A stretch of 64,000 nt of DNA from Dendrocalamus latiflorus (Eukaryota; Streptophyta; Magnoliopsida; Poales; Poaceae): positions 12,576,390-12,640,389 of the forward strand of contig CM029669.1 of NCBI GenBank assembly GCA_017311315.1. Direction: 5' to 3'. The notes below the pieces were generated by a model. That model did not search any database. It was not told the origin of the DNA and was given only the letters and a program-made list of their open reading frames with translations. This document shows, piece after piece, positions 1-10,400 of the stretch. The stretch's first letter is position 1; each line of letters starts with the position of its first letter. The position numbers were made by a program, and so were the translations under genes.

Positions 1-376
1 AAAATATTTGAACCTTGAACTTGTAGCACTCTAAATTGACTCAATTGTAGCTTCTTGGCTCTATTTAGTTTCTTAACATGGCTTTGCTCATTTTTGGATA
101 TTTTTGGCTAAATTATGAATTCGAGCACCTTGGCATGCTAAAAATCCATTTAAATTTAGATCAGGGCTTATTTGGCTTTAGCTTAGCTATATATGGTTTG
201 CTATGATCTAGATAGTATTTTCACTTTTTATGGCTTGGTGTAATACTTAGAAAATTACTTTGGATAATTTTCATAACTCCTAATGCTAAAAATGAATAAA
301 ATGCAGTCACTTCAATTTAATCATGCTCTATCTTTTTCCATGCATCTTGATGGCTCTATTGTCAAAGGGGGGAAGA
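1..376 (+). mobile_element. Probable 3' non-coding end of an LTR retroelement with polypurine tract
   Basis: AT-rich sequence with no open frame. It ends in a purine run at 364-376 (three A, six G, then AAGA), which resembles the polypurine tract just upstream of a Copia 3' LTR. The pol gene would lie left of the window. The assignment rests on this tract and general composition only. Confidence 0.35.
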
Positions 377-2500
377 TTGGTAAAAAATGAATTTCTAGAG
401 CATGTTTTGGAGTTTATGCAAAATCTCGCTTTTTGGAGCTTTATTGTGTTGCTATGATTTTCTTGATCTTTTGATCTCTTCTCACCTGACCAAGGTCAAA
501 TCGAACAATTGTTCTTTCATATAGACCTAGAGTGAGATTTCCCGACACATTTGGTAGCTATGAAGTTTTTTGTGAAAAATTGTTATTTTCAGTAGTTTTT
601 TATCCATCTTTGTTTTAAATGGTCATTTTCAGCTCATCGCATTCTCTTTTGACCATTTTGAGATCTCTTTGCAAGATTCTTCTTTTTTGTCTTAAAACAC
701 CTCTGTTTGTATTTTGAAAAATTACCAATGGGTTCATCAAGGGGGCGATTGAAGGACCATATGAGAAGGTCCAGGATAATATTTTGATGAACTATTGCAA
801 GTTTTGTGGAGTGGTTAAGTATTTTTGTAAAGATCGCATTTTGTCTAGACTGTTTTTTGAATTCTTTAGGGAAATCGAAACTACTGACGTTGTGAGCGCG
901 GTCATACCACAAAAATGGTAGTTCTGGTCTAAGTTGCGACACGTATTTTTCAGAGAAGTCCAGTGTGAAGGACAGTTTGAGGACCGGTCGTACTACTATG
1001 AGGTAGTGTCGGTGTGTTACATGCGGTACTATCGGTTTTCACAGAAAAAATAAGATTATAGGTTTTGGGTCATGGATTGAGTTGGATGTTTTAACTAACG
1101 TGGATCAAGTTGTAAAGAACTTGTGCCCGAAATGATTTCTTTGTCTTGGATATGTAGGGTCGCTTGGAGTCAACCATGGTCAATGACGAGAATCGAGGCT
1201 ATGCTCATAGAGGAGCTGAGGTCCATAACGATCGATGATGTCAGGTAAGATGGTGAGCTCAAGTATGGCACGAGAAAGGCGAAAAATGTTAAAGGTGAGT
1301 TCAAACGGTGGGATTGCACCATGTTGCTTGGATAGTCCAAGTGAAGCTGTGGTTCATGGAACCGAGATGGGAGAGACTTGGCGATGTGTGGCAAGCTAAT
1401 GGTGTACCTACATGTGGCAAGCATGGCGATTGCTTACAATGGGAGATGAAGACCGGGTCAAGAAATGGTATTTTAATAGTTTGGCCAAAATACCAGAAAC
1501 TACCTTGGATCAAATTGCGGCACATGAGTGGTGCTTGACAGAGTGGTTTAGATCAAGGTGGAGCTGGTTTGATCAAGACGGATCAAGGCTAAGGATTTAG
1601 CAGATTCAAGTTCATGCACTTTGAAAAGCATGTATAAGTGAACATGTGTGAGTAAAACTCGTGTGTGTGGGGTTAACGGGTTCCCCCGCTGTGCTAAGTG
1701 GATAGTATCCAATAAGAGATAGATGTGGCTGGTTAGTCTATCTATAAAAGGTGGTTGGGATGGAGATATGTGGTTAACCATCCAACCCCTCTCTCATGTG
1801 CTATGTTGTTTAGGGTTAGGGTTTGAGAGTGGAGTATTGGTATTCTCTCTGTCCTCCAAGGTGGAGTGGCTGTAAAACCTACCTCCTCAAGTGGCAATAC
1901 ATCAATCTTTGATCATCTTCATGTCTATCTCTCTATATAATTGATTTGCTCTTGTTTTGGTTGGTCTTTCCTCTCCTCTCAACCTTTTCTTGATCTGCGG
2001 GTTTTTTTGAGTGATTTCTTCGATGTTCTTACTTGCTATGACATGTGGAAACATATCCAAGCCATCTTGGCTATCTTCTACCCATCGATCGTGGTTTTAG
2101 GTCACTTTTGGTGCATGCCTGTGCAAATCTCAAAAAGGTCTCAACTTTGTCATGGGTTTTTGCGATCCATGGATTTAATAGGTTCCTGGGACCTTAATCA
2201 ATATGTGTACAAAGTTTCACAACTTTTAGATCATTCAATTAGAAGTTATGTGGATTTGTGATCTCGCGATTATGTTGAAAACCCTTCTCATCCTGATTTT
2301 GCTGTAGCAATGGTAGTACCGTAATTCCTGAGACCTTAATCAATATGTGTACAAAGTTTCACAACTTTTAGATCATTCAATTAGAAGTTATGTGGATTTG
2401 TGATCTCGCGATTGTGCTGAAAACCCTGCTCATCCTAATTTTGTTGTGGCAATGGTAGTACCGTAAGTTCTGTAGCGGTAGTACCGTAGTTACTGGCTTT
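377..2500 (+). mobile_element. Decayed LTR-like sequence
   Basis: No convincing coding sequence. It contains a TATA-like TATAAAAG at 1743-1750 followed by a T/C-rich stretch, as expected for the U3/R part of an LTR, and short telomere-like AGGGTTAGGGTTT at about 1812. A similar arrangement (TATAAAAGG, AGGGTTTGC, CCTCTGTCCTC) occurs in the LTR near 32030, suggesting a related family. Terminal boundaries and a TSD were not found. Confidence 0.3.
2191..2474. repeat. 142-bp tandem duplication
   Basis: Two adjacent copies (2191-2332 and 2333-2474) begin with ACCTTAATCAATATGTGTAC and both run through GGTAGTACCGTAA. They differ at only a few positions. The sequence does not code for protein and lies inside the decayed LTR-like DNA. 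Confidence 0.85.
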
Positions 2501-2893
2501 TGACCATTCTCGGTTGTTGATCATTCACTATTCATCGACCACTTTGGTTTTCAACCATTCACTAGTCATCGACCATACTGGTCGTATTTCGGCTTGTTTC
2601 GACCACTTTGGTTTTTGACCACTCACTGGTCGTCGACCACTCTAGTCTTACTTCAACCACTTTTGTTTTCGACCACTCATTGGTTGTCGACCACACTTGT
2701 CGTATTTTAACTTGTTTTGACCACTCACTGGTCGTCGACCACGCTGGTCTTACTTCGACCACTTTGGTTTTTGATCACTCACTGGTCATCGACCACTCGA
2801 GTTGTGTTGCCACCACTCAGGTTTACAACCACTCATTGGTCATCAACCACTTAAGTTGTGTTGCGATCACTTTGGTTTTCGACCACTCACTGG
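2500..2893. repeat. Minisatellite with a GACCACTCACTGGTCGTC core
   Basis: At least eight imperfect units of about 40-50 bp share the cores TCGACCACTTTGG and GACCACTCACTGGTC. Unit length varies because spacer segments such as CGTATTTCGGCTTG and GTTGTGTTGC are present or absent. ORFs across it are repeat translations. It stops abruptly at 2894, where GC-rich subterminal sequence of a hAT-type element begins. Confidence 0.85.
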
Positions 2894-3131
2894 TCCCATC
2901 GTGCTTTGTGCCGCTTCGTGTCATGCCGGCTCGGCCCAGTCATCTCATCGTGCCGTGCCATGCCGGCCCGCGTCGTCTCCGGCTAGGCCTAAGCACGGCC
3001 CAAAGCCCACCGTGCCAGCGTTCGTGCCATGCTAGCCCTAGCCCAGCCTGAAATTACTATACGCGAAGGCGGTGGTGACAGTCGTCATCTTCCTTTCTCT
3101 CGTACCCGCCTTGTTTAAAACTAGTTGAAAT

Positions 3132-5222
3132 TTAACTAATTGCATAAAAACATGGGCACGCAATGACATAAATATTTTGAGAAAAAGTGGAATTTCTTTG
3201 ATATTTTAGATTCCGTGCGAAATGTGACAGCACAGGAAAGATCCGCTTGTTGTTCTTCCACCACTCGAGCAAGTCTATCTTGCCTCCATCAGTAAGATCA
3301 GGATCAATGTTTGCAAAATCATGCTCTAAATAGTGGTTCAACTCCGAGACAGAATTCCACTTAGAGGCCGCCTGAGACTGAGAGAACGAAGAAGTAGACT
3401 TGCCCTTTAGCTTCTTCCACAAGTGTGATGCCATGCTTGTCTTTCCATGTTGCATCTGCTGTGAGGTCTCCGATCTTTCGCTGCTGCCAAACTTATCATG
3501 ATACAAATGAAAAACACGAAAAAGCTCCTTTTTGACATGTGCGAAAGCTTCTGAATAATCTAGGCAAAGACATTTACTTATCCCCTCCATACCTATCTGT
3601 AAACCTGCCAACTTTTTTGTAGGATCAAAAATAATAGTAAAACAATACAAGTGTGAAAGAGAACAAAAATATTTAATAAATTTTTCTTCCATTGCTACGA
3701 CGGCATGGCCTAAAAGAGCATCGTCTCTAGATTTAGCAATTTTATCTGCAATTAACCAAATAAACTCTATAACTAAGCAAGAGATAGGATAATAAATACT
3801 AGATAAAACCTTTGTTGCTTTATAAAAAGGTTTTAAAAACTCTCAAAAACGACTAGCAATCTGCCAATCTGAATTAGTAACTACCAATTCATTATTTTGA
3901 GAGTTGACATTGACAAAAACGGATATGACATTTTCATAACTTTGTATCTTTTTTAACATAATATATGTTGAGTTCCACCTCACCTTCATGTCAAGACCAA
4001 ATTTTCTTGGCTCTTTCCCATTAGCTGCACAGTACTCCGCGAACCTGGCTACCACTTGTAGAGAACTTGTGAGGTAACGAATAGCATCACGGATACTGTT
4101 CAGATATGGACCAATTACTTGCATACCATCTTGAACAACAAGATTCAAGATGTGGCATATACATCTCTGGTGAAGGACATAACCACCAATATATGTTTGT
4201 AATTTTGGGGTGAGGATGTTTATAGCCGTTGTGTTTGCCGATGCGTTATCAAGAGTTATAGAAGCAATTTTATTATCTATCTTAAAATCATCAAGTACAT
4301 GTAGTATACGCTCGGCTATGGCTTCTCTCGTGTGCGTTTCATTTATTACTTTAAATCATATGACTCTCTTGTTTAGTTTATAATTATCATCTAAATAATG
4401 GGCTACACCACTACGGTATGCACTTCTTTGGTGGGATGATGTCCAAATATCTGATGTTATGGCAAAAGAATACTGAACTTGTTGGAATAGTTCTTTTAAC
4501 TCTACCAGTTCGTTTTGATACATCCATAAAATATCGGATGTAGTAGTTCTCCTACTAACAGGTTGGTACTGTGGGCAAAAGTCGCGTTGGATCATTCTTT
4601 CGAACGCGTGACTTTCACCCATCCTAATCGGCTGATCTTTTGAAACAATATATCTAGCAATTTCCTCATGGGCATTAAGCGGGTTGTATACCCAAGCACT
4701 TACTGAGCCATCGGCCTTGAAATTTAGTTGTGTTTGTACTCCTCCTCCCTCTCGGCCCTGTGCCGCCATCTTGCGTAAGCATGCTTTGTAGTGGCGGTTC
4801 AAGTGTCCTGTCCCTACAGCTGTACGAGCACTTAATTTAGCATTGCAATAATTACAAGTTGCGATATCTACCGTTTCACCATCTCGGATTTCCTAACTCC
4901 AGGTCATATGCTTCCAGCAATTCGCGCTTCGTGCAGACCCGCTAATGTTGGCGTTCGTGGACGGGGGAGAGAATTCTGTTGTCCCCGTTGGCTCTGGACC
5001 GCCCTAGTACTCCTCGTAGCCCTCTGTACCGTCCATATGACGGTCATCCATGCAGTAGTCTCCCATGCTTGGCAAGAGCTGACGAGCATCAATGGGGGTC
5101 GAAGGAGGACTAGGGGAGCGATGGCGAGAGCTTACACTAAGTTGTCCCGCTATCCTTTTCGAGCTTCGATTCCTCTGCATACTGCTTGAGTGCTCCCTGT
5201 TATTGTGACTTCTTGGTAACAT
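3132..5222 (-). pseudogene. hAT transposase pseudogene (BED zinc finger, RICESLEEPER/Ac-like)
   Basis: Minus-strand reading gives, in order: a serine-rich N-terminus (about 5222-5010); a BED-type zinc finger with CNYC and a downstream HLNRH (about 4790-4870); the block SFAITSDIWTS (about 4450); the core block SITLDNASA followed by CICHILNLVVQDG (about 4130-4270); a VRWNSTY motif (about 3970); and the hATC dimerisation start LLEWWK with FPVLSHFAR (about 3200-3270). Family members are DDE transposases that dimerise through hATC. Here the frame is broken: a shift near 5000, a stop near 4893 before the zinc finger, a stop near 4355, further breaks near 3840, and loss of hATC after the FAR motif. 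It cannot encode a functional transposase. Domain identity is secure; exon structure is not resolved. Confidence 0.85.
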
Positions 5223-5334
5223 GGTGATTAGTTAATAAATAAGAAGTACAAATACAATAAATGTGCTTGCAAAATGAGAAGTAACAAATAAATAAAGAGT
5301 ACAAATGCAGAAAATATAGGAAATAAACTTGTGA

Positions 5335-5500
5335 AATGAGAAGAAATAAGAAAGCTTTGTGAAGAAATAAGAAGGCTCTGTGAAGAAATAAAGCTCTGTG
5401 AAGAAATGTGAAGCGGAGTGAAGAAATGAAGCTCTGTGAAGAAATGGTGAAGCGCAATGAAGAAATGAAGCTCTGTGAATCTGTGATTCTATGAAGAAAT
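5335..5500. repeat. Tandem GAAGAAATGAAGCTCTGTGA repeat
   Basis: About seven imperfect copies of a roughly 20-bp unit (AAGAAATAAGAAGCTCTGTG and variants) lie just upstream of the hAT pseudogene's 5' end. Long ORFs on the opposite strand here are repeat translations. Confidence 0.7.
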
Positions 5501-5864
5501 TGCAGAGCGGAGGGAGTGGATTTATAAACATGGAATCCGAACGTTGCCTGCCATACGTTATATGACTGTTCTAGCTTTTTCAGTGACTGTTCTCTAACTT
5601 TTTTAGTGACCGTTCTCAATCAAATGATCAACTGTCCTCCTCCTCCTTTTTTTCGTTCAACCACTCACTGCGCTCAAAGAATTTTTCAGCTTTTCCAGCT
5701 TTTTTCCCATCTGACCGTTCCCCTCTTTTTTTCCCAGTCCGGCCCCCTCCTCCTCCCTTTTTTTCCACTGTCCCACCACTCCCACGCCGCCACGTTGCCC
5801 GGCCACCCGCTCCCTCTGTCCTCCCACGCGTGCGCGTCAAATCTGGGTCAGTCGGTCAGTCTTC

Positions 5865-6150
5865 TTTTCTCCAGTCGACCTGTCCTCCCTCGGTCCCTCC
5901 CCCACCGCGCCCTCCCTCCCTCCCATCCCTCCCTCCCTCCCACAGTCCCACGCGCCCGCCCCGCCCCCCCCCCCCCCCCCGCCGCCGCTCCCTCCCGGCC
6001 TCCCCACCGTCCCCTCCCGGCCTCCTCCACCGCGCCCAGCTCCCCCACCGCCGCCTCGTCCCCCACCTCCCCCGGCGCCGCCGCCTCATCCCCCACCTCT
6101 CCCGGGCTCCCGATGCGGCGGTGCCGCCTCCCCCTCCCCCCACCTCCCCC
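5865..6150. repeat. C-rich low-complexity tract
   Basis: Pyrimidine-rich CCTCCC/CCGCC sequence including a C homopolymer around 5966-5980, in the putative 5' region of the hAT element. Proline-, arginine- or glycine-rich ORFs on both strands arise from composition. A 26-bp duplication (TGTGTGTTAGTGTGTATGCTTGC) follows at 6268-6318. Confidence 0.7.
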
Positions 6151-6569
6151 GCCGCCGAGGTGACGATCTCCAAGATGCTCCTGATCCGGCCGAGGTGACG
6201 ACGGCGCTGCCGGCTCCAAGAAACGGCGTTGCAGCCGGCAGCACAGCAAGATCCCGACGGTGGTCATGTGTGTTAGTGTGTATGCTTGCATGTGTGTTAG
6301 TGTGTATGCTTGCTTGTGTGATTGTGTCATGTTCTGCCCCTTCATCTTCCCCTAGCTCGACGCCGACCCGCCCGTGCCCGCCGTGCCGCCAGTGCTCGCC
6401 GTGCTGTGCCGGCCCGAGCACGGCATGATTCGCAGTGCCGTGTCGCCCACCGTGCCGGTTTTTCAGGCCCGGCCCACCGTTCGTGCCTGGCCAGCACAGC
6501 TCGTCACGCGTCTGGCCGGGCCGTGCTTCGGGCTGGCCCAAAAAAGCACGGCCTAAGTCCCAGCTCTAG

Positions 6570-7429
6570 TGGTGAGGCACTAAAGTGATGTGGCACAAAA
6601 CCACGTATTGATTTTCGCAAGAATTATTACAAAGTCCAATTCAAATGAAAATATGTTGTATGTGTCCACACAGAATATTTTTACTATATGAATTTGTCTT
6701 TTAAGAAAAGAAAAGAATTCATAAACACCCCATAAGTCACCCGCCTTTTCGTTAGCCCACATATCTCACTTTCGTTTAGTTTGCCCTTCATAAGTTAAGC
6801 TAGCTTATAAATACCCATCTAGGTCACATGTTCATACTATTTTTTTCTTAGTTTCAACTATCTGTAGCCCGTGTTTAAATGATTTTAGTACTTATTTAAG
6901 TTATATCCATACGTGTTTCAAATATTTGAGTGATTTTAGTATTTGTAATATAATTTTAGCATTAAAACATTACTAATAAAATAGTATATTACAAGTACCG
7001 TAACCATAGTAATAATTGAAATGAGTATTAACATCACTGAAATAAGTTTTGGCACCACTGAAACAAGCGTCAGACATAATAAAGCTACGAGAAATAGTGC
7101 TAAATGCGGCCTAGGGGGTTATTTACTCGCCAATTTTACTTATAAGGAGCAAAGTAAATGATAATTAGGTACAGAGGATAAATTCAAAAGGTAGATGATT
7201 GATGGAGTGTACATAGATTTTCCAAAAAAAGAAAATGCTATCCGAACTCTGAAGAAGGCTTATCCAGGTCCTTACCCACCTCAGCATCTCCACCACCAAT
7301 CACAGCGCTCTCTCCATCGTCCATCCACCTCACAAAGCCACCACCGGCTGCTGCTCCACTTCCATCGTTCTCCGGTTCTCCCACTCCCGCCTCGCTCCCG
7401 CCAAACCCTAGCCCCCCATCCACCCCCAC
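6570..7429 (+). promoter_or_regulatory. Upstream region and leader of CYP38
   Basis: AT-rich DNA to about 7260, then a C-rich CACC/TCCACC leader running to the ATG. A telobox AAACCCTA (7403-7410) lies about 20 bp before the start codon; such boxes are common in plant housekeeping leaders. No certain TATA box was identified, and no other gene is visible. Confidence 0.4.
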
Positions 7430-10400
7430 ATGGCGGCGGCGCTCGCCTCCTCCCGCTGCTGCTGCCGCCCCTCGCCGCCTCTCGCAGGCCGCGGCCGCCG
7501 CTACGTCGCCCGGTGCGCGCGCTCCGGCGAGGTGCGAACCCTTTATACTACTAATAGCTTCTAGTGACGACGTGTACGTTGGGCGTGGGGGCGGGGGCAT
7601 TTGTAGGCACTAGATAGCGTTGGTCGTGGCGCGAATTTTGCGGTTTCTGTGTGAAATGGGGATATGATTCAGTGGTTGGCGGTGGGAGTATTGCTCCTGG
7701 TATTGGGGTTTCTGATGCATGACAATATGGCGCAATGTTGCTGCATTTCGAAATTCAATTGGGTGAAGGGTACCGATGCCTGATGGTAAGGTCGCTGATT
7801 ATGTGGTTAGGTTGGTAGTCAGAATTAACGTTGATGCACAAAAGTCAGAACTAATTTTGATGCGCAAACATGGCCCGCAGTCAATGTTACTATTTTTCTT
7901 GGATGAGAAAATATTGGATATTTATTTCAAGATTTAAATTGGGCGAACTTTGTGTAAATTGAGTTCCTGTTGCGGTTGACTTTTGAAAGATTGGGATGTC
8001 TATGCAGTGAAATATAGTTTGAGGAAAAAAAAAGAACTGGAGTGTGTAGGATTAGTTTTGCTGAAGTAGCTTACTACTGTTCTTTGGTTTCTGCACTTTA
8101 ATATTTTTGCAGAAGGTTGGATTTGCTGGACAAACTTTCCTTTGTTATGTTCTTTATTGTAGCACATATAGAAGGATTTATTGATTATATACCCTCCATT
8201 TAGATGAAAATTCAGGATTTACCCTCCTGGCCCACGTGTCAGTGACTTATGATGACCCCACGTGTCATTGAGATGAGGAGGGTAAATCCTGAATTTCCCA
8301 ACTAAAGGGAGGGTATATGATCCAATCCCCCCATATAGAACCATCCAGTAAGGTTTTAGCAATTCGGTTTTCATAAATGTTGGATATGTTCTGAGCAATG
8401 CTAACTAAGAACTAGGACGGCAGAACTTATGTCGAGGATATGCAATATGTGTTATTATTATTCTATTTTATATATGTGCTATTGTTATTATTCTATTTTA
8501 TGAATTAAAATAATTAGGTTGTTTTTTGGGATCCACCATTACTACTGACTGAAGTTTCAAACTGTGAGCTGTTCTTAGTTGGCAGATTGTTCTTACACTT
8601 CTCTAATATTTTGTACCTAAAATCTCTGCAGAAAGAAAACTCATTCAGCTGGAAAGAATGCGCTATTTCTGTAGCATTGTCAGTTGGATTAATTACTGGC
8701 ACACCAACATTAGGATGGTCGGCCCATGCCTCTCCTCTCGAGCCTGTCCTCCCAGATGTTTCAGTTCTGATCTCTGGACCTCCCATTAAAGATCCAGGTG
8801 CTTTGTTGAGATATGCTTTGCCAATAAATAATAAAGCTATCCGTGAAGTTCAAAAACCACTAGAGGATATCACTGACAGTCTCAAGGTTGCTGGTGTTAG
8901 AGCCTTGGATTCAGTTGAAAGAGTAAGTCATGCTTTTGAGGTGCCTGGTAGCAAACATCTATATCTTATCTAATGAAGAACAATGTATTGAATAACTGAA
9001 AGCAGCTGCATTTTATCTCAAGTCCCTTCAATTTGCTTTACTAATGTGAGCTCCTGCCCTTTTATGGTTTTTTCTTCAAATTCTAGAATGTGAGACAAGC
9101 ATCAAGAGCACTGAGTAATGGAAGGAATTTAATTCTTGCTGGTCTTTCTGAATCAAAAAGAGCAAATGGAGAAGAATTATTGGATAAATTAGCTGTTGGA
9201 CTCGAAGAGCTTCAACGAATTGTTGAGGATAGAAACAGGGATGCAGTAGGTCCAAAGCAGAAAGAGCTTCTCAATTATGTTGGAACGTGAGTAAGCCTGA
9301 CACCCTCAAATTAAAACTAAATCTAATTCCCTGTCTTGCCAGTGCTGACCACCTATTTCCGGGAGCCAGATTTGATAGTTTTCTTGTCAGAAAATTATGA
9401 TGTCCATCAATATAATATTCTTGTTTTAAGGAAAACAGTAGGGGAGAGCCCTACTGCTAAACATATTAAAATAGGATAATAATGTACAGAAAGCTACGAA
9501 AGAGAAAGGAAAAAACTATCCCAGCCACTGGGAGATTTCTAAACTAACTTTCTTGGAAACTCTAACTCAGCAAATCTATATCAATAAGAATGGACCTCTT
9601 CCATTTAAACTTATTTGGGGCACCCTATCAAGGATACATTTATTTCTCTGCAGCCAAATATGCCAGCATCTGAGAGTGATTAATTCGTTGAAAAAGCTTC
9701 TTCTCTCTCTTAATAATTTTGCTTGCTGCCACATACTTATGAGTCCCAAAGATGTACCCCAAACACTGTTGATCAAAGCCCAACAATCCTTACTGAAGCT
9801 ACCTGTGAAAAACAAATGAAACCAATCTTCCTGACAATTCTGATCACAAAGAGCACACAAATCCGATTCAACAAAAAACTGTTTTTTCCTTAGCATTGCT
9901 CTAGTATTTAGTTTCCTTTGCATTAGAACCCAAAAGAAAATTTTATGCTTTAACATGTGTTTTTCCAAACCCAACTTCAGGTGATGATTGAGTGTTTCCT
10001 GTGAAAATGTTGTAAGCCTTTGAAATGCTGAAATCATTTAAGCCCCATATGTAAGACCAACCAACAGAATTGTTATTTAATTGCTCTTGATCCAGAATGT
10101 TTTCCAATTCTTGTAGCTGTTGAGTAGCTATTTCTGAAAGAGGTCTATAGAAGTTTGTGGAGATATCCTCTGAAGCTAGAAAATTTGCAACTAAAGTTGA
10201 GGACCTCTTAGTGAAAGAGTGAAGCTGAGGAAAATCATGGTCTAAAACCGAGTTTAGCCATAAGTCATCCCAGAATAAAACTGATTTTCCATCACCTATG
10301 GAAGGCCGTGCAATTATCTTGAAAAGATCCAGTTGTTTTAAGGACATCCCTCCACCAAAATGACCCTTTTGAACCAGTCCAGTTGGGACTAAGCTAGCAT

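Larger units (their letters stand above)
2896..6569 (-). mobile_element. Decayed autonomous-type hAT transposon
   Basis: The right end at 6569 reads on the minus strand TAGAGCTGGGACTTAGGCCG, a hAT-like terminus. It continues into a subterminal array of CACGGC/GGCCCGGC motifs (about 6370-6560). A similar GC-rich array occupies 2896-3050 at the other end. Between them lies a minus-strand hAT transposase pseudogene. The left terminal inverted repeat (TIR) is not recognisable and may have been lost where the minisatellite abuts. The 8 bp after the right end are GTGGTGAG, with no exact partner on the left, so the left border is approximate. Confidence 0.65.

Noticed and set aside
2500..2893. Possible CRISPR-like array
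   Set aside because: The DNA is eukaryotic, units vary in length and there are no unique spacers; it is a minisatellite.
3071..3079. GTGGTGAC as the left TSD partner of GTGGTGAG at 6570
   Set aside because: The sequence next to it is not a matching terminal inverted repeat and it lies inside the subterminal region.
5606..6588. Several 100-180-codon ORFs on both strands rich in Pro, Arg and Gly
   Set aside because: They overlap in all frames over C-rich low-complexity DNA and show no domain.
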